From positions 765,157 to 829,156 of the forward strand of contig OZ012700.1 of NCBI GenBank assembly GCA_963942565.1: a stretch of DNA of 64,000 nt, given 5' to 3'. Positions 35,973 to 47,779 of the stretch are shown in pieces (the first letter of the stretch is position 1; each line of letters begins with the position of its first letter). The DNA comes from Maea johnstoni (Eukaryota > Annelida > Polychaeta > Spionida > Magelonidae). A program made the translations under genes and the position numbers. Below the pieces are notes generated by a model that was not told the DNA's origin, ran no database searches, and was given only the letters and a program-made list of their open reading frames with translations.

Positions 35973-36179
35973 CAGGTGAACTTGGATATGACAGACTCAA
36001 TGGGACCAGGAAAATTTGTCCGTCATATGCAAAATCCTTTGTATACATATGACGAATACTTGATATGAATCAGACTGGGACCAAGCATACCGTTCGTCAT
36101 ATGCAAAAATCTGTCGTACAGTGGTTCGTCATATGCAAAAATCTGTCGTACAGTGGTTCGTCATATACAAGTTCGCCTG
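35973..36179. mobile_element. Tc1/mariner-like MITE, CAGGNNAACTTG ends, copy 2, 207 bp
   Basis: Starts CAGGTGAACTTGGATATGACAG and ends ..CATATACAAGTTCGCCTG, with TA on both sides. A 32-bp unit (GTCATATGCAAAAATCTG..) is tandemly duplicated near the right end. Confidence 0.8.
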
Positions 36180-36439
36180 TATTAAAAGAATGATTTTTAA
36201 TAAGAGGATGCATTTCAACAACACTGTTTGCCTTGCTATTGTAATGTTGTATTGCTCTGGTATTAATATCCTTGTAGTTTTGTAGTTTTACTACCATCCA
36301 TGGTAAATCTATTGTAGGTTTGTTGTACCTACTTATGGCTCGGCGGTAGAGCACAGAATAAGGTGGGGTGATTACATTTATTTTCCCGTCGGGTCTATTC
36401 CACTTTGATCAGCGGATCCAGGAACTAGCAACCGTCGCC

Positions 36440-36740
36440 TAAAGCAAGACCATTATTGAAAAAGATAACATGTCTCTGAAAATTCGAAAATAGATAATCT
36501 GTCCCTGAATATCTCCAAAACAAATCTGTTGCTGGATAAAAATAATATCTGCACTGGATTAATGCTCATTTCAAGTGGCAGGAAATGGCTGAATATGCAT
36601 TTCTGAGTGTCTCGATCCCATACAGATGTACTGTCTAGACCCCTAGGGGCTAGGGTCAAAGTGTCATAGGCAGGTTTATAGTAGTAATCAGTTTTTTTAC
36701 GCAGACAGATGTTGTCTAGGATCTGTTTGGAATGCATCTA
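36440..36740 (-). repeat. Dispersed repeat C, copy 1
   Basis: AACATGTCTCTGAAAATT..TAATCTGTC..CTCATTTCAAGTG..AGAAATGGCTGAATATGCATTTC matches about 45968-46087 in the same order. Confidence 0.65.
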
Positions 36741-36871
36741 TTGAGAAATTTTGTGTCATTAAATAGTGAAAGATTGGTCTTCATGAAGAGGTAGGAACAG
36801 TTGACCAAAAACTTAATTATTTTATGATCAGCCATAGCAAACACGATCATCAATGTTGTACAGGCTTTAAC

Positions 36872-38275
36872 TTAAAGATCATAATTTTCCTGTTTAATGG
36901 CTTGAGTGTCAGTATTGTCATCCTTTTCTTGTTTTATAGGAACACACTGTCCTTCCACAACCACCCACTGCTGTGGTTCCACTGACTCTGGGCCTGAAGT
37001 GTGAAGTGTCTGCTTTAAATGTGATTTTATATGCCGTTGTAGGTATGCGTTTATTTTAAATGTCTTATGACAATATTCACACTGAAAAGGTTTTCCCACT
37101 GAGTGTATTCCTCTATGCTGTTGAAGACCTGAAACCTGGGTGAATGCCTTGCCACAAACCTCACACTTGAATGGTTTTTCTCCTGTGTGAATTCGTTTGT
37201 GCTCTCTCAGCGCTCTAGTCTGGGAACATGCCTGATCACAAACCTCACACTGGTATGGTTTTTCTCCTGTGTGAATTCTTTCATGTTGTACCAGATATGC
37301 AGATTGGGAGAATGCTTTATCACAATGCTTACAATGGAATGGTCTTTCTCCTGTGTGAATCTTGTTATGTCGTAGGAGATCTGAAGACCTGGCGAATGCT
37401 TTATCACATTCCTTACAATGAAATGGTCTTTCTCCGGAGTGAGTTACTTTATGCTGTATCAGATCTGAAGAACGGGAGAATGTTTTATCACATTGCTTAC
37501 AATGGAATGGTCTTTCTCCTGTGTGAATCTTTTTATGTCGTAGGAGATCTGCAGACCGGAAGAATGCTTTATCACATTGCATACAATGGAATTGTCTTTC
37601 TCCTGTGTGAATTCTTATATGTTGTACTAGATTTGCTGACCGGGAGAATGCTTTATCACATTGCTTACAATGGAATGGTTTTTCTCCTATGTGAATTCTT
37701 TTATGTTGTACTAGATCTGCAGTCCTGGAGAATTCTTTATCACATTGCTTACAACAGAATGGTTTTTCTCCTGTGTGAATTCTTTTATGCCTTTTAAGAA
37801 TCGAAGACTCCGTAAATCTTTTATCACATAACTCACACTGAAATGGTCTTTCTCCTGTGTGAATTCTCTTATGTAATATCAGTTTTGAAGACTGAAAAAA
37901 AGCTTTATCACATATCTCACACTGGAATGGTCTTTCTCCTGTGTGAATCTTTTCATGAGTTTTCAAACTTGAAGGGTTAGAAAATGTTTTATCACATATC
38001 TCACACTGGAATGGTTTTTCTCCTGAGTGAATTCTTTCATGTTGTACCAGATGTGCAGATTGGGAGAATGCTTTATCACATTGCTTACAATGGAATGGTC
38101 TTTCTCCTGTGTGAATCTTTTTATGTCGTAGGAGATCTGAAGACCTGGAGAATGCTTTTTCACATTCCTTACAATGGAATGGTCTTTCTCCTGTGTGAAT
38201 TATTTTATGCTTTATCAGATCTGAAGACCGGGAGAATGTTTTATCACATAACGCACACTGAAATGGTCTTTCCAT
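36872..38275 (-). CDS. C2H2 zinc-finger protein 2 (15 fingers, SUMO-motif tail)
   Basis: The product is a predicted nuclear DNA-binding protein of 467 residues with 15 tandem C2H2 fingers joined by TGERPF(H/Q)C linkers. The start ATG (38273-38275) sits in a strong ACCATGG context, and the protein begins MERPFQC with no earlier fingers. Fingers 1-3 and 10-12 are near copies of each other (SRSSDL / SRSSDL / SQSA), a three-finger block duplication. Finger 13 has C in place of the usual core F (CDQACSQT). The tail has SGPESVEPQQWVVV, then IKQE twice (PIKQE, AIKQE), matching the tail of zinc-finger protein 1. The main exon begins at a good acceptor (38476), so the 5' UTR is spliced; its first exon is not identified. 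The BEL/Pao element lies 430 bp upstream in the same orientation. A repressor role is inference only. Confidence 0.87.
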   Translation of the reverse strand: MERPFQCALCDKTFSRSSDLIKHKIIHTGERPFHCKECEKAFSRSSDLLRHKKIHTGERPFHCKQCDKAFSQSAHLVQHERIHSGEKPFQCEICDKTFSNPSSLKTHEKIHTGERPFQCEICDKAFFQSSKLILHKRIHTGERPFQCELCDKRFTESSILKRHKRIHTGEKPFCCKQCDKEFSRTADLVQHKRIHIGEKPFHCKQCDKAFSRSANLVQHIRIHTGERQFHCMQCDKAFFRSADLLRHKKIHTGERPFHCKQCDKTFSRSSDLIQHKVTHSGERPFHCKECDKAFARSSDLLRHNKIHTGERPFHCKHCDKAFSQSAYLVQHERIHTGEKPYQCEVCDQACSQTRALREHKRIHTGEKPFKCEVCGKAFTQVSGLQQHRGIHSVGKPFQCEYCHKTFKINAYLQRHIKSHLKQTLHTSGPESVEPQQWVVVEGQCVPIKQEKDDNTDTQAIKQENYDL

Positions 38276-38476
38276 GGTTTGTGTTCCTTGAAGGTTCTTT
38301 TTCCTAGATATATTTGGGAGATGTGTCTTTTATGAGATTGTATGGTGTTTTCAACAAACTGGTCCCATTGAACTTTTGTTGCACTTTGAAAGCTAAACGT
38401 TACATTTCAAGCCAGCTACACAAAAAGGTTCACCTCAGCGTTAGATTCTCATGTACCAGTTTCCCAAGTTCAAGAC
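38276..38476 (-). other. 5' UTR part of the main exon of zinc-finger gene 2
   Basis: The minus-strand acceptor CGGTTTTCTCTCTTTTCAG|GTCTTGAAC ends the intron. The exon then runs about 200 bases to the start codon. Acceptor and first exon bases are nearly the same as in zinc-finger gene 1. Confidence 0.65.
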
Positions 38477-38908
38477 CTGAAAAGAGAGAAAACCGAGTGA
38501 ATACAGGGTTTACAACAAAAGGGTGGCATACTTGAGTAATACCTTTTACAGTGCTTCAAAATTTACTTGTCTGCTGAATACATTTTTTGAAAAATGCATT
38601 AGGCAAAGTCTGGTACAGGAAGGTATCTTTCAGTTAAGGCACAAGGGACAAATCTAGCTGGGTGTCAGAGCATCACTTAGACACAATTAGGCACAGTGGT
38701 TCAATATTTGCCTGTGTTACCCAGCTGGCTATAAGAAAAGCAACATTCTAAGATCATGTTCAGAGCAATATCAATGATAAAATCAGTTGAAAAACACCAT
38801 TTGACACATCAGTTGTCCTTTAGAACTTTCACTTCATAGACTTGTGATGTATTGTGACAAGTTCCTAATTTAGGATGAAATTCCTTTAACTGGTTGTGTA
38901 ACCATAGG
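38477..38908. other. Intron of zinc-finger gene 2 up to the BEL element
   Basis: Contains a partial copy of the 27985 repeat (about 38690-38790). The last five bases, ATAGG, are the BEL target duplication. Confidence 0.5.
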
Positions 38909-39516
38909 TATGACAGCATCACCACTCCAATGGTGCTGCTGTGGGGGTTCGAAATTCACAAGAGTCACGACAGATGCTATAGGTATAGTTTATTCTTGTC
39001 TAGTATCCAATGTCACATACATATCTATAGGTTTGGTGCTGTCATGCACTTTATTCCTAATAGACACCTTCATATCTAAGGTTCTGGTGCTGTCATGCAC
39101 TGTATACCTTATAAACACCGTTTCATATCTAAGTCTGGTGCTGTCATGCACCGTTTCATATCTGTCTGGTGCTGTCATGCACGTTATACCTAGTATGCAC
39201 CGTGAAAACTGCAATAACAAACAAACATTCTATAGTTATACAGTCTAATTCTATCAGAATCAACAAAACAAGTAAATTCCATAATTCCAGCATTAAAAGT
39301 CATTTTAGATAACATACCTCTTTGCTGCTTTCTACTAACGTCCACATCTTATGCCTGCCACACCCTATCTGCCGTAGCTAGCGTGGGTTCGGCCCAAGCA
39401 TGTTTATCTTAAGTCATAAAACTGAGGGTATCACGCGGCGTGCAGGCTGTGGATACCATTAACACTTGGCATACCAAAAGGACCAAAACAAAAATGAATA
39501 CTTAGCATTCATTACA
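38909..39516 (-). repeat. BEL/Pao 3' LTR
   Basis: Plus-strand TATGACAGC..CATTACA, 608 bp, nearly identical to 44372-44979. GGTGCTGTCATGCAC repeats several times inside. Confidence 0.95.
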
Positions 39517-40015
39517 TGGCTCCCTAAATTAGTGATATCTAATTTCCATTTAAGAAATACCATCAACATAATATCTAATGATTTGAAGTCCATGTTTCTT
39601 TAAACTGATTTGCATAACTATTACACTTTTAAGTTTATAACCAATGCCATTCTTGTGTGTCATCATAATGATATTCATCAACATTTTCAATAAACAGTAA
39701 GGAACATACTCATTCATTGTAATGATTATATATACTACTGCTTCTAAATCATCTTGCGTTATCTCTAAACATTACTTCTACTAAGACAGTGTACCAGGTC
39801 AGATGTTTGATCTGGTGGTCAGTTAAGGCTCCTTGTCGGGGAATACCTAGTCTCTCATTTCTTCAACTTGCACAACCAACTTCTGAATTGGGCTATCCAG
39901 AAATGTTTGTGGTCTGATTGGCTTGTCTTTAGGCCATTATCCGTATAGAAATCATTTCTTATGAAGTTGAATGGTTCTGAGCCAAACTCCTCTTCATAGT
40001 CATTAGCTGCTTGTT

Positions 40016-43000
40016 TTAAGCAGCACTTGCACAGCCAGGAGAAGAGGCTGCTCCAAACAGATGTACATTCTTTCTGTACTCTCTCACATCATTGTCTTCG
40101 TAACTTCCATTTTCCCACCATAAGAATCGTAGGAAGTCTCTATGCTCCACGTTCACCTTGAACTGGAAGAACATTTGTTCTATGTCACACATGAAAGCTA
40201 CTGGCTCCTTCCTGAAGCGGCATAACACACCAACTAGTGCGTTGGTGAGATCCGGTCCACGGAGCAGATGATCATTGAGTGATTCACCCTTAAACTGGGC
40301 ACTACAGTCAAAGACCACTCGAATCTTGTTTGGTTTCTTTGGGTGGTACACCCCATGATGAGGTATGAAATACACTGCACCATCATCTCTGTCAAGTTCT
40401 TCAACAGGTACCTTTTCGGCAAACCCATTGTGTATCACTTCCTTCATGAAAGCAACATAATCTCTTTCATAATTGGTGTCATTCCTAAGGCGTTTTCTCA
40501 GTTGCCTTAAGCGATGCATAGCCATAACCTTGTTGTTGGGAAGCTTTGGCTGATCTTCCTTAAACGGCAATGGCAATTCATAATGATCATCTTCCGTCAC
40601 ATGAATACCATCTTTGACCTTTCTCAGGAATTTCAAATCATCCTGGGAAAAGTCATCATTTCCAGACTTTCTTTCATGAAAATCCAGTTCCATCATTTTC
40701 ATAGCCTCAATAGGCGTGAATACTTCTTTAACTGAAGTTTTCAGAGACATCTGAACTTGTGTAGGAAAGTTGTCAAGTTCCCTACGACCTTCTTCTTGCA
40801 AGGTTGACTCATGTGGTACATTATATGTAAGAAGAAGGTGAGATCGTCCAATTGGGTCACATTCATCGACCTGAATTTGATCAGGGTCAATTATCCCAAC
40901 AATTCCCCAACCAAGATCTGTTCGTTCTGCATAAGGACCATTGTCCTCTGGAGGAATAACTTCCCGAGGTACCAGTGCTTGGGGACAGTTATATCCGATC
41001 AGGAGGCCAACATCGCAATCAGCTATTGGCATCAGTTTATCTGCGATCTTCTCCAGGTGGGGCCACTGCAAAGCCATTTGCTTTGTAGGGATATGTTCAC
41101 GATTCACTGGAATTATATTCCTAGAGTAAGTCACTGGAAGTGGCATTCTTTTCACACTGTCATGAGCTCTTATCATGAGCCCATTTACCTTTCTGCTTTC
41201 AATAAGCATATCTTCTGCTAGCATTGTTGATAGCCGAAGTTTGGTTTCTTGTCCCTGAACTTGAAGTTCATCACAAGTCTCTTCTAGGATGAATGTAGCA
41301 TCAGACTGTGTATCAAGCAGTGCATACACAAGAATTTCTTTGTCAGGTTTTTCCTGATGAGATACCCATACGGGCACTACCATGGAACTTTTGCCTACAT
41401 TCTTTCTTTCATCAAGTTTCTTTATCTTTGTTCTATGACTGACTGCCTTGAGTTCAGTCTCATTCTTATTGCTTCCAGTGCCTTCCAGGACTGTTTTTGT
41501 ATTTAAAGCCTGAGTCTTTTTCTGGTAAGAATCTTGGGTTCCTCTATGTAGGGAAGTTGGATGTTTCCCATTGCATGTTTTGCATTTCATCCTTTCTGGG
41601 CAGAGGCTAGATATATGGCCATGTTCCAGACAGCCGAAACAAAGACCTCTTTGCATGACAATATCTTTCTTTTCATCCCATGTTTTTGAGAGGAAGGCTT
41701 TGCAAGAATCAATTTCATGGCCTTTTCTGCAAAATGCGCATCGTTTGGATTTTTCATCTTTATTTTGCTCAGACTTTGCTTCTGAGCTTTCAGTAGCTAG
41801 GGATCTAGCTGCCACTGGGCCTGAGTTACCCTTGTAGGCAGATTTTCTACCTTCACTTTGCTTATCACTGGATTTAAGCGCTTGGAGTGAAGTTACAGGG
41901 TGGCAAGCAATATTAGCTTCCTTCACCAAGTATCTAGTGAATTCTTTGAAAGGAGGATATCCCTTTTTCCTCTCTTCCCAGTCTGCTACAATTCTTCCCC
42001 AGCTGGTTACTAAGTATGTTGGTAGCTTCTGAAGTAACCTTCTATTTTCGATGCTATCATCTAAGATGCTCAGGTGACCAGTGGTAGCCATCGCTTTTTC
42101 ACATTGTCTCAAAAAATCTGTAAACTTCCTTAGGGCTAAGCCATCCCTTGGATTTATATTAGGCCAATCTCGAAGTTTATTTCTAAAGGCAGTTGCAACC
42201 ACAAATGAACCACCATATCTCTCTTCTAGAAGCAGTCTTGCTTCATCATAGGCATCATCTGTACTAAGCAGAAAATAACCTTCAATAGCTTCTCTGGCAC
42301 TACCTCCTAAATACTTCTTGAGGTAGTGTATCCTTTCATTCGGCGGTATCCCTCTCTGATCAATGAGGGTATCAAAGGAGCTCTTCCATGCAGGGTAGCT
42401 TATGGGGTCGCCACTGAAAACTGATGGTTCAGGGGGAGGAAGGCGACTTAAGCTAATTTGTTCTGCAAATGACCTTGTAAGATCAAATATCTGTTGCTGA
42501 GAAACATTCTCAGTCTGGTTTCTATCAGGGAATGTAGCTCCTAATGGCTGGTTTCCATTATTCTGAGCACCAAGCCTGTTATCAGGTGTGATCGGAGAAT
42601 ATATCCAAGTACTCTGGGGTTGATGTCTAGGTACATATGAACCTACTAGAGGGTTCAGTGGAGTAACTGACACATTTCCTGATGTTGAGGTGGGAACAGG
42701 GGGTGCTATCAATGTAGGAGGTTGCGCTCCTACCTGTATCTTAGTTTCCCTTTGAGGGCTTCTATCTGTATGACGCATGTTTTGTGATTCCACATAATTT
42801 GCGACATAATCATTCATTCCATCCTCTTGAGATGGTATCATGTTAAGGTCAAGATGACCTCTTTCCTCCTTATCAATTCTTTCTATCTCTCGGAGTCTTG
42901 CCTGAGCAATCTCCAAATCTCTTTGGACTTGTACCCTTTTAAATTGGGCCTCAGGTTCAATATATTTCAATTTCACCTCCATTGCAGCTACATCAGCTGC

Positions 43001-43486
43001 AACTTCTTTTCTGGAGATGTTAGACCTATCAGACTGGCGACTTCTGCCAGATCTTGATGATAAGATTGATCCTACCTCACTCCTTTCTATCTCAATTTCT
43101 TTCACTCTATCAGAAAATTTCTTCATTATCTGATAGTTTTCCAATTCAATCTTTTCAAAACTTGCATACTCTGTATTCTCTTGGTCAGCTGAATCTAAAA
43201 GTTTTCTCAGCTGGTCATACAGGCTAAATACCTCATTCATCTCACCTTCTAAGGCATCTCGGTGCCCCTTTAAGAGTGAGGAGTCATGGCTGTCAGTAAG
43301 CAGGCCTTCAATTTTTCCTGCTTGACGTCGCCATGCTGAAATGGCTACTCTAAAGTTTGACCTAGTTCGATCAAGTTGCCATTTCAAGCCCTTCTCTGTG
43401 GGCTTCCTATCTCTAGCAGTTAAAACATCTTCATCTACCAACTGCTCATTCATCTGATCACCCTGCACACTGCTTTTAGAAGACAT
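40016..43486 (-). pseudogene. BEL/Pao gag-protease and start of reverse transcriptase (fossil)
   Basis: The conceptual product of about 1,150 residues begins with a charged, coiled-coil-prone Gag region. A DUF1759-like segment follows (YPAWKSSFDTLID.., LLLEERYGG). Next come cysteine/histidine knuckles (CAFCRKGHEIDSC, CFGCLEHGHISSLC, CKTCNGKHPTSLH), then a retropepsin-like motif ALLDTQSD. After that come the Pao-type RT entry IRVVFDCSA and the segment around FMCDIEQMFFQF. This domain order is diagnostic for BEL/Pao. The remainder of pol is not seen. It is regarded as a fossil of a recent element. Confidence 0.85.
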
Positions 43487-44371
43487 AATTTTGATTTAAA
43501 TAGTTAAATTCAGATGAGTATGTTCCATTAATCTGTGTTCATTAATAAACCCTATTGTTACATAAGCATATGCTAAATGATACAATGCATCAAGTTATCT
43601 AAGAATCAATCAATTTGTTTTACAATAAGAAAAACAATAGCAATCAATACAAAATAGTACCTTTGTCTGATATATCTTCAGTACTACATGCAGGCTTGAA
43701 AGAGTTAAACTGTAAACTTCAAAAACCTTGTCAAAGTACAAAAAACAAATTTCTTACAGACCTTAGAACATCCAGATAGAATAACAATGTAATCCTTAAT
43801 AATCCAATGTTTTAAAACATAAATGTTCCTTGACACATAAATGTTAGTCCATGTTCAATAGTTCCGTAGGGGTACACTGTTGTTATCCTGTTGCCATGAA
43901 TTGTCGCTAGGTGTAGGAGGCACACATGTTATTGTCTTGTTGCTAGGGGTCGTCGCTAGGCACTCCGCACGGCTGTCCATGGGTGTCTCAGGCACTTCAA
44001 ATTTTATTGCCCTCCTGACCTTTGGAGTGCCCCGTTGCTGGGGATAGTAGTCCTACTGGAGCGTCTTGTTCCAATGATAAGATCTAGGTCACTCACTGGC
44101 AGTATGTAATACCAGTGTCAAAATCCATTCAGTCTGTGTATAATCCAAGTGATCTATGTCCATGTGAGATAGGGTGTAGCATAGTTCATATCTTGTATAT
44201 ATCCAGTTTTTTCACTTGGAGAATGTAGTCCAAGAATTCTCACTCTAGGTGTTCCAATCAGAGTTTCTTGAGGATTAAAGTCTTAGTTTTTTCACTCTGG
44301 TATCAAAGACTTTTTCACTCTTTGTATCCCAAGAGGGTTTCACTCAGGGATTAAAGTCTAAGAGTTTTCAC

Positions 44372-44979
44372 TATGACAGCATCACCACTCCAATGGTGCT
44401 GCTGTGGGGGTTCGAAATTCACAAGAGTCACGACAGATGCTATAGGTATAGTTTATTCTTGTCTAGTATCCAATGTCACATACATATCTATAGGTTTGGT
44501 GCTGTCATGCACTTTATTCCTAATAGACACCTTCATATCTAAGGTTCTGGTGCTGTCATGCACTGTATACCTTATAAACACCGTTTCATATCTAAGTCTG
44601 GTGCTGTCATGCACCGTTTCATATCTGTCTGGTGCTGTCATGCACGTTATACCTAGTATGCACCGTGAAAACTGCAATAACAAACAAACATTCTATAGTT
44701 ATACAGTCTAATTCTATCAGAATCAACAAAACAAGTAAATTCCATAATTCCAGCATTAAAAGTCATTTTAGATAACATACCTCTTTGCTGCTTTCTACTC
44801 CCGTCCACATCTTATGCCTGCCACACCCTATCTGCCGTAGCTAGCGTGGGTTCGGCCCAAGCATGTTTATCTTAAGTCATAAAACTGAGGGTATCACGCG
44901 GCGTGCAGGCTGTGGATACCATTAACACTTGGCATACCAAAAGGACCAAAACAAAAATGAATACTTAGCATTCATTACA
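44372..44979 (-). repeat. BEL/Pao 5' LTR
   Basis: 608 bp; the mate of 38909-39516 and same orientation. On the minus strand it runs TGTAATG..GCTGTCATA. Confidence 0.95.
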
Positions 44980-44984
44980 ATAGG

Positions 44985-45967
44985 GGTGTAAATAGACACG
45001 ATTGATAAATTCAGTCCCTCCCAGACTCTGGGTTGAGTTGATCCAGAAAAATGGTTGCTTGCTCGGAATTTGTGACCAGTGATCACTACTCATGTTTATC
45101 TTTAGTTTTGAATTATCCATACTTCAGGACCAACTGGGGACAGTCTAGACCGCGTCCACATAGATTTTCCCCTTATGATATCGATAAGATATTGTATTAT
45201 TTTTAAAATATCAATATTGTATCAGATTGTTTTGAAAATTAATCATCTGCAGCTCTGGTCAAGTTACAGGCAGCGACATAAGTACTAGCCCGCTTGCCCC
45301 GGCAAGTGAATATTCGAAAAAAAGGCTTTCGGGTAAGTACATTTCGGAACACTAAACATATTGTGAATGGCCCGAGATCCAGAAATATGCAAACAATGCA
45401 ACATACTGAAAAGATATTGGTTTTCAAATCATTAAATCCATGATCAACAATACATGCCTTTCTGGATTATGTTATAACTTATTTCGGACAAGTCAAAAAT
45501 TATGTTAGGCAAGTAAAAACCATTAACGACTTGCAGCCAGGCATGGCAAGTTAATTCTGAAAATTATGTTGGTGCCTGAAGTTTGATCAATAATTTGGCC
45601 AATAAACTAAATATTTTATGAAAGCTGAGACTCGGAAAAGTCCAAATATTATAAAATCGTTTTGTGATATCTTCACATGTTCCTGGGGGTGGGACTTATG
45701 CCATGTGCCACTATTTTAAAAGAAGGCAACAAATAGAGAAAAGAAATAAATACACACACATATGTATAGTCAAAACCTGTTTTGGTTTATAATATTTTAG
45801 AATAATTCAATAAGTTTTATGATCAAGGGATGTCAGGCTGTTATATGTGGGTCAAAACAAAAAATGTTCTGGCAACCCTACATTAAAGTGTGGTCTAAGG
45901 CGTTGCCACTATGGCATAAACCATTTGATAGGTGGGGGGAGAGGGGGCATGTATATTTTTTCAAAAA
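44985..45967. other. AT-rich intergenic DNA, no gene seen
   Basis: GCCCGCTTGCCCCGGCAAGTG (about 45289) and CAAGTAAAAACC..CTTGCAGCCAGGCATGG (about 45510) hint at a worn hAT-like element. Nothing coding. Confidence 0.4.
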
Positions 45968-46087
45968 TAACATGTATCTGAAAATTGGCAAAATAAGTAA
46001 TCTTTCTTTGGAAAAAAACAAACAAATAATCTGTCTTGGATAAATTCTCATTTCAAGTGCCCAGAAATGGCTGAAAATGCATTTCAA
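45968..46087 (+). repeat. Dispersed repeat C, copy 2
   Basis: Matches 36470-36610 (AACATGTATCTGAAAATT..CTCATTTCAAGTG..GAAATGGCTGAAAATGCATTTC). Confidence 0.65.
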
Positions 46088-47775
46088 AATATCTAAACCC
46101 AGAGAGCTTCCAAGCTACTAAGCTATATGTTAAGACTTAATAACAAGAAATACATATTCAATGAAATATACCATGCTGGCATCCATACCCCCCCCCCCCC
46201 ATAATCTAGGGTATACCAAATAGGGTAGCCCAACATTTGGAAATTTCCAATGACCTTTATATGACCTCTAATTAACTTGAAATGACCTTGTACACCTTAT
46301 TTTCATCTCTTCAGATATTTCATCAAAGTTATTGGCCCATAAAAAGATGACAATGATAAATATTCCCCCTATTATATTGAATGTAACATTTGGTAGGATA
46401 TATTTTCAGAAAAGGCATAATTTTACCTCATAACGGGTATGAAAATACATACTTGCCTTATTGATGAGGAGACCAGCACCCATACTTATATAATAACCAT
46501 ATTTATACGTAGATTTCAGGCCCATATGACATTTGACCTTGAGACACCATGTTGGCCACCCCTAGTGGCCATCTACTTTTTGAAATTTTACATTTAATTT
46601 CAATGAAAGCAGATACCAGGATTATCTTTTAAGACATTTGGATATCTAACCGTTTAGGTCATTGTCATCTTGGTTGCGTGTTAATTTTTGGCCATAGAAG
46701 AGAAAATACATAACTTGTCTTTGACCTTCAAAATATTTTTTCATTGGTGTACTTCGTAACCAATGATTTTGCAAATGCATTCCGAAGTATATTATCCAGA
46801 AGGTATGAGCAGATTGTTCATATTAATACACTATTGAGGATTAAATGTCATTGAAAGAGGGGCATGCAGAGAATAAGATAAATTATAAGTGTATTTCAAG
46901 GTCATTCAAGGACATTCTGGTTAATTATGTGTTCTGTATCCCCGTTCCTTATCTTGATGCAAAATATTGTGAGTATATAAATTAGTAACACATATATTAC
47001 CTTATGTGCTGTGCAGTTTGCTTTTTGGCCTATTTTCAAGGTTATCCAAGGTCAAGCAAGGACATTTGTGTTTATTATGGTTATTGTGTATTCCTTTGGC
47101 TATCTTATGACAAACTCTTGAGAGAATATAAAAATTGATAACAAATATATAACAATATGTTAGCATATATAACAATATGTTAGCAATATGGGCTATTTAG
47201 CTCAATAGTAATTGTTTGATAGGCAATAAACAAACTGATTTTTCAAACTTTAAAAAAATATTTGTTATTACTTATAATTATAAGGAGTGATAATATAACC
47301 CTTGTATATGTATTTCACATGGTTATTTACGCTGTTCCTTCGTGGGGGTACTATTTGGAGAAGGGATATTTACAAAATAAGGACTTTTTTACCAACAAAC
47401 CCACCTCTTTGAATCGACCCTGTTCCTACATTATTTGGACCAGTAGCGTACAACTTACATTTTTGGAATCCAGGAAGTATAAGGGCTTTCATTGGATGTA
47501 TTGTTTGTTTAGAGTAATTGACTGGATAAAATTTAAATATGATTCTTCGACTAAAATTAGCATTTTTTTCCAATTTTTGGTACAGGATACTGTTTTTAGG
47601 GTAGCAGTACAGGGTCGAGAAATTAAACTTGAGACTTCAAATTTATATGCAGCTTAAATAACCCCCATAGGGTAAATAAAACTATTCATGGTGATGAACT
47701 TTAAGGTCTATTGTATTCAGTCACAATTGAGTCATTCTGGGTGTCAAATCTACTTCAGACCTGTCAGAACTAGGA
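46088..47775. other. AT-rich DNA with degenerate CAAGGTCA-type repeats, no gene seen
   Basis: A poly-C run (46189-46200) is followed by long AT-rich DNA in which TCAAGGTCATTCAAGGACATT and TCAAGGTTATCCAAGGTCAAG blocks recur at roughly 130-170 bp (46900-47120). An open stretch at 47262-47657 has no recognisable domain. Confidence 0.4.
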
Positions 47776-47779
47776 TGAG

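Larger units (their letters stand above)
38909..44979 (-). mobile_element. BEL/Pao LTR retrotransposon, young but broken
   Basis: Two 608-bp LTRs bound the element, and a 5-bp target duplication ATAGG flanks it (38904-38908, 44980-44984). Parts seen on the minus strand, in order: Gag-like coiled N-terminus, DUF1759-type region, zinc knuckles, DUF1758-type aspartic protease, and the start of a Pao-type reverse transcriptase. RNase H and integrase are not recognisable, and the internal region (about 4.9 kb) is short for the family. The element is broken, with roughly one large loss and one or two further breaks. The LTRs differ at about two adjacent positions, so insertion is recent. It lies just upstream of zinc-finger gene 2, same strand. 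Confidence 0.9.

Noticed and set aside
37228-37797. Open frame antisense to zinc-finger gene 2
   Set aside because: A by-product of the periodic finger array read backwards (repeating MLYHIAYNGMVFLL); no independent signal.
38990-39220. Frames inside the BEL LTRs repeated at 44453-44683
   Set aside because: They recur because the LTRs are duplicates; no coding signal and full of short direct repeats.
39396-39430. tRNA-like GGGTTCGGCC box in the BEL LTR
   Set aside because: No matching A box or cloverleaf arms around it; I found no convincing tRNA gene in the window.
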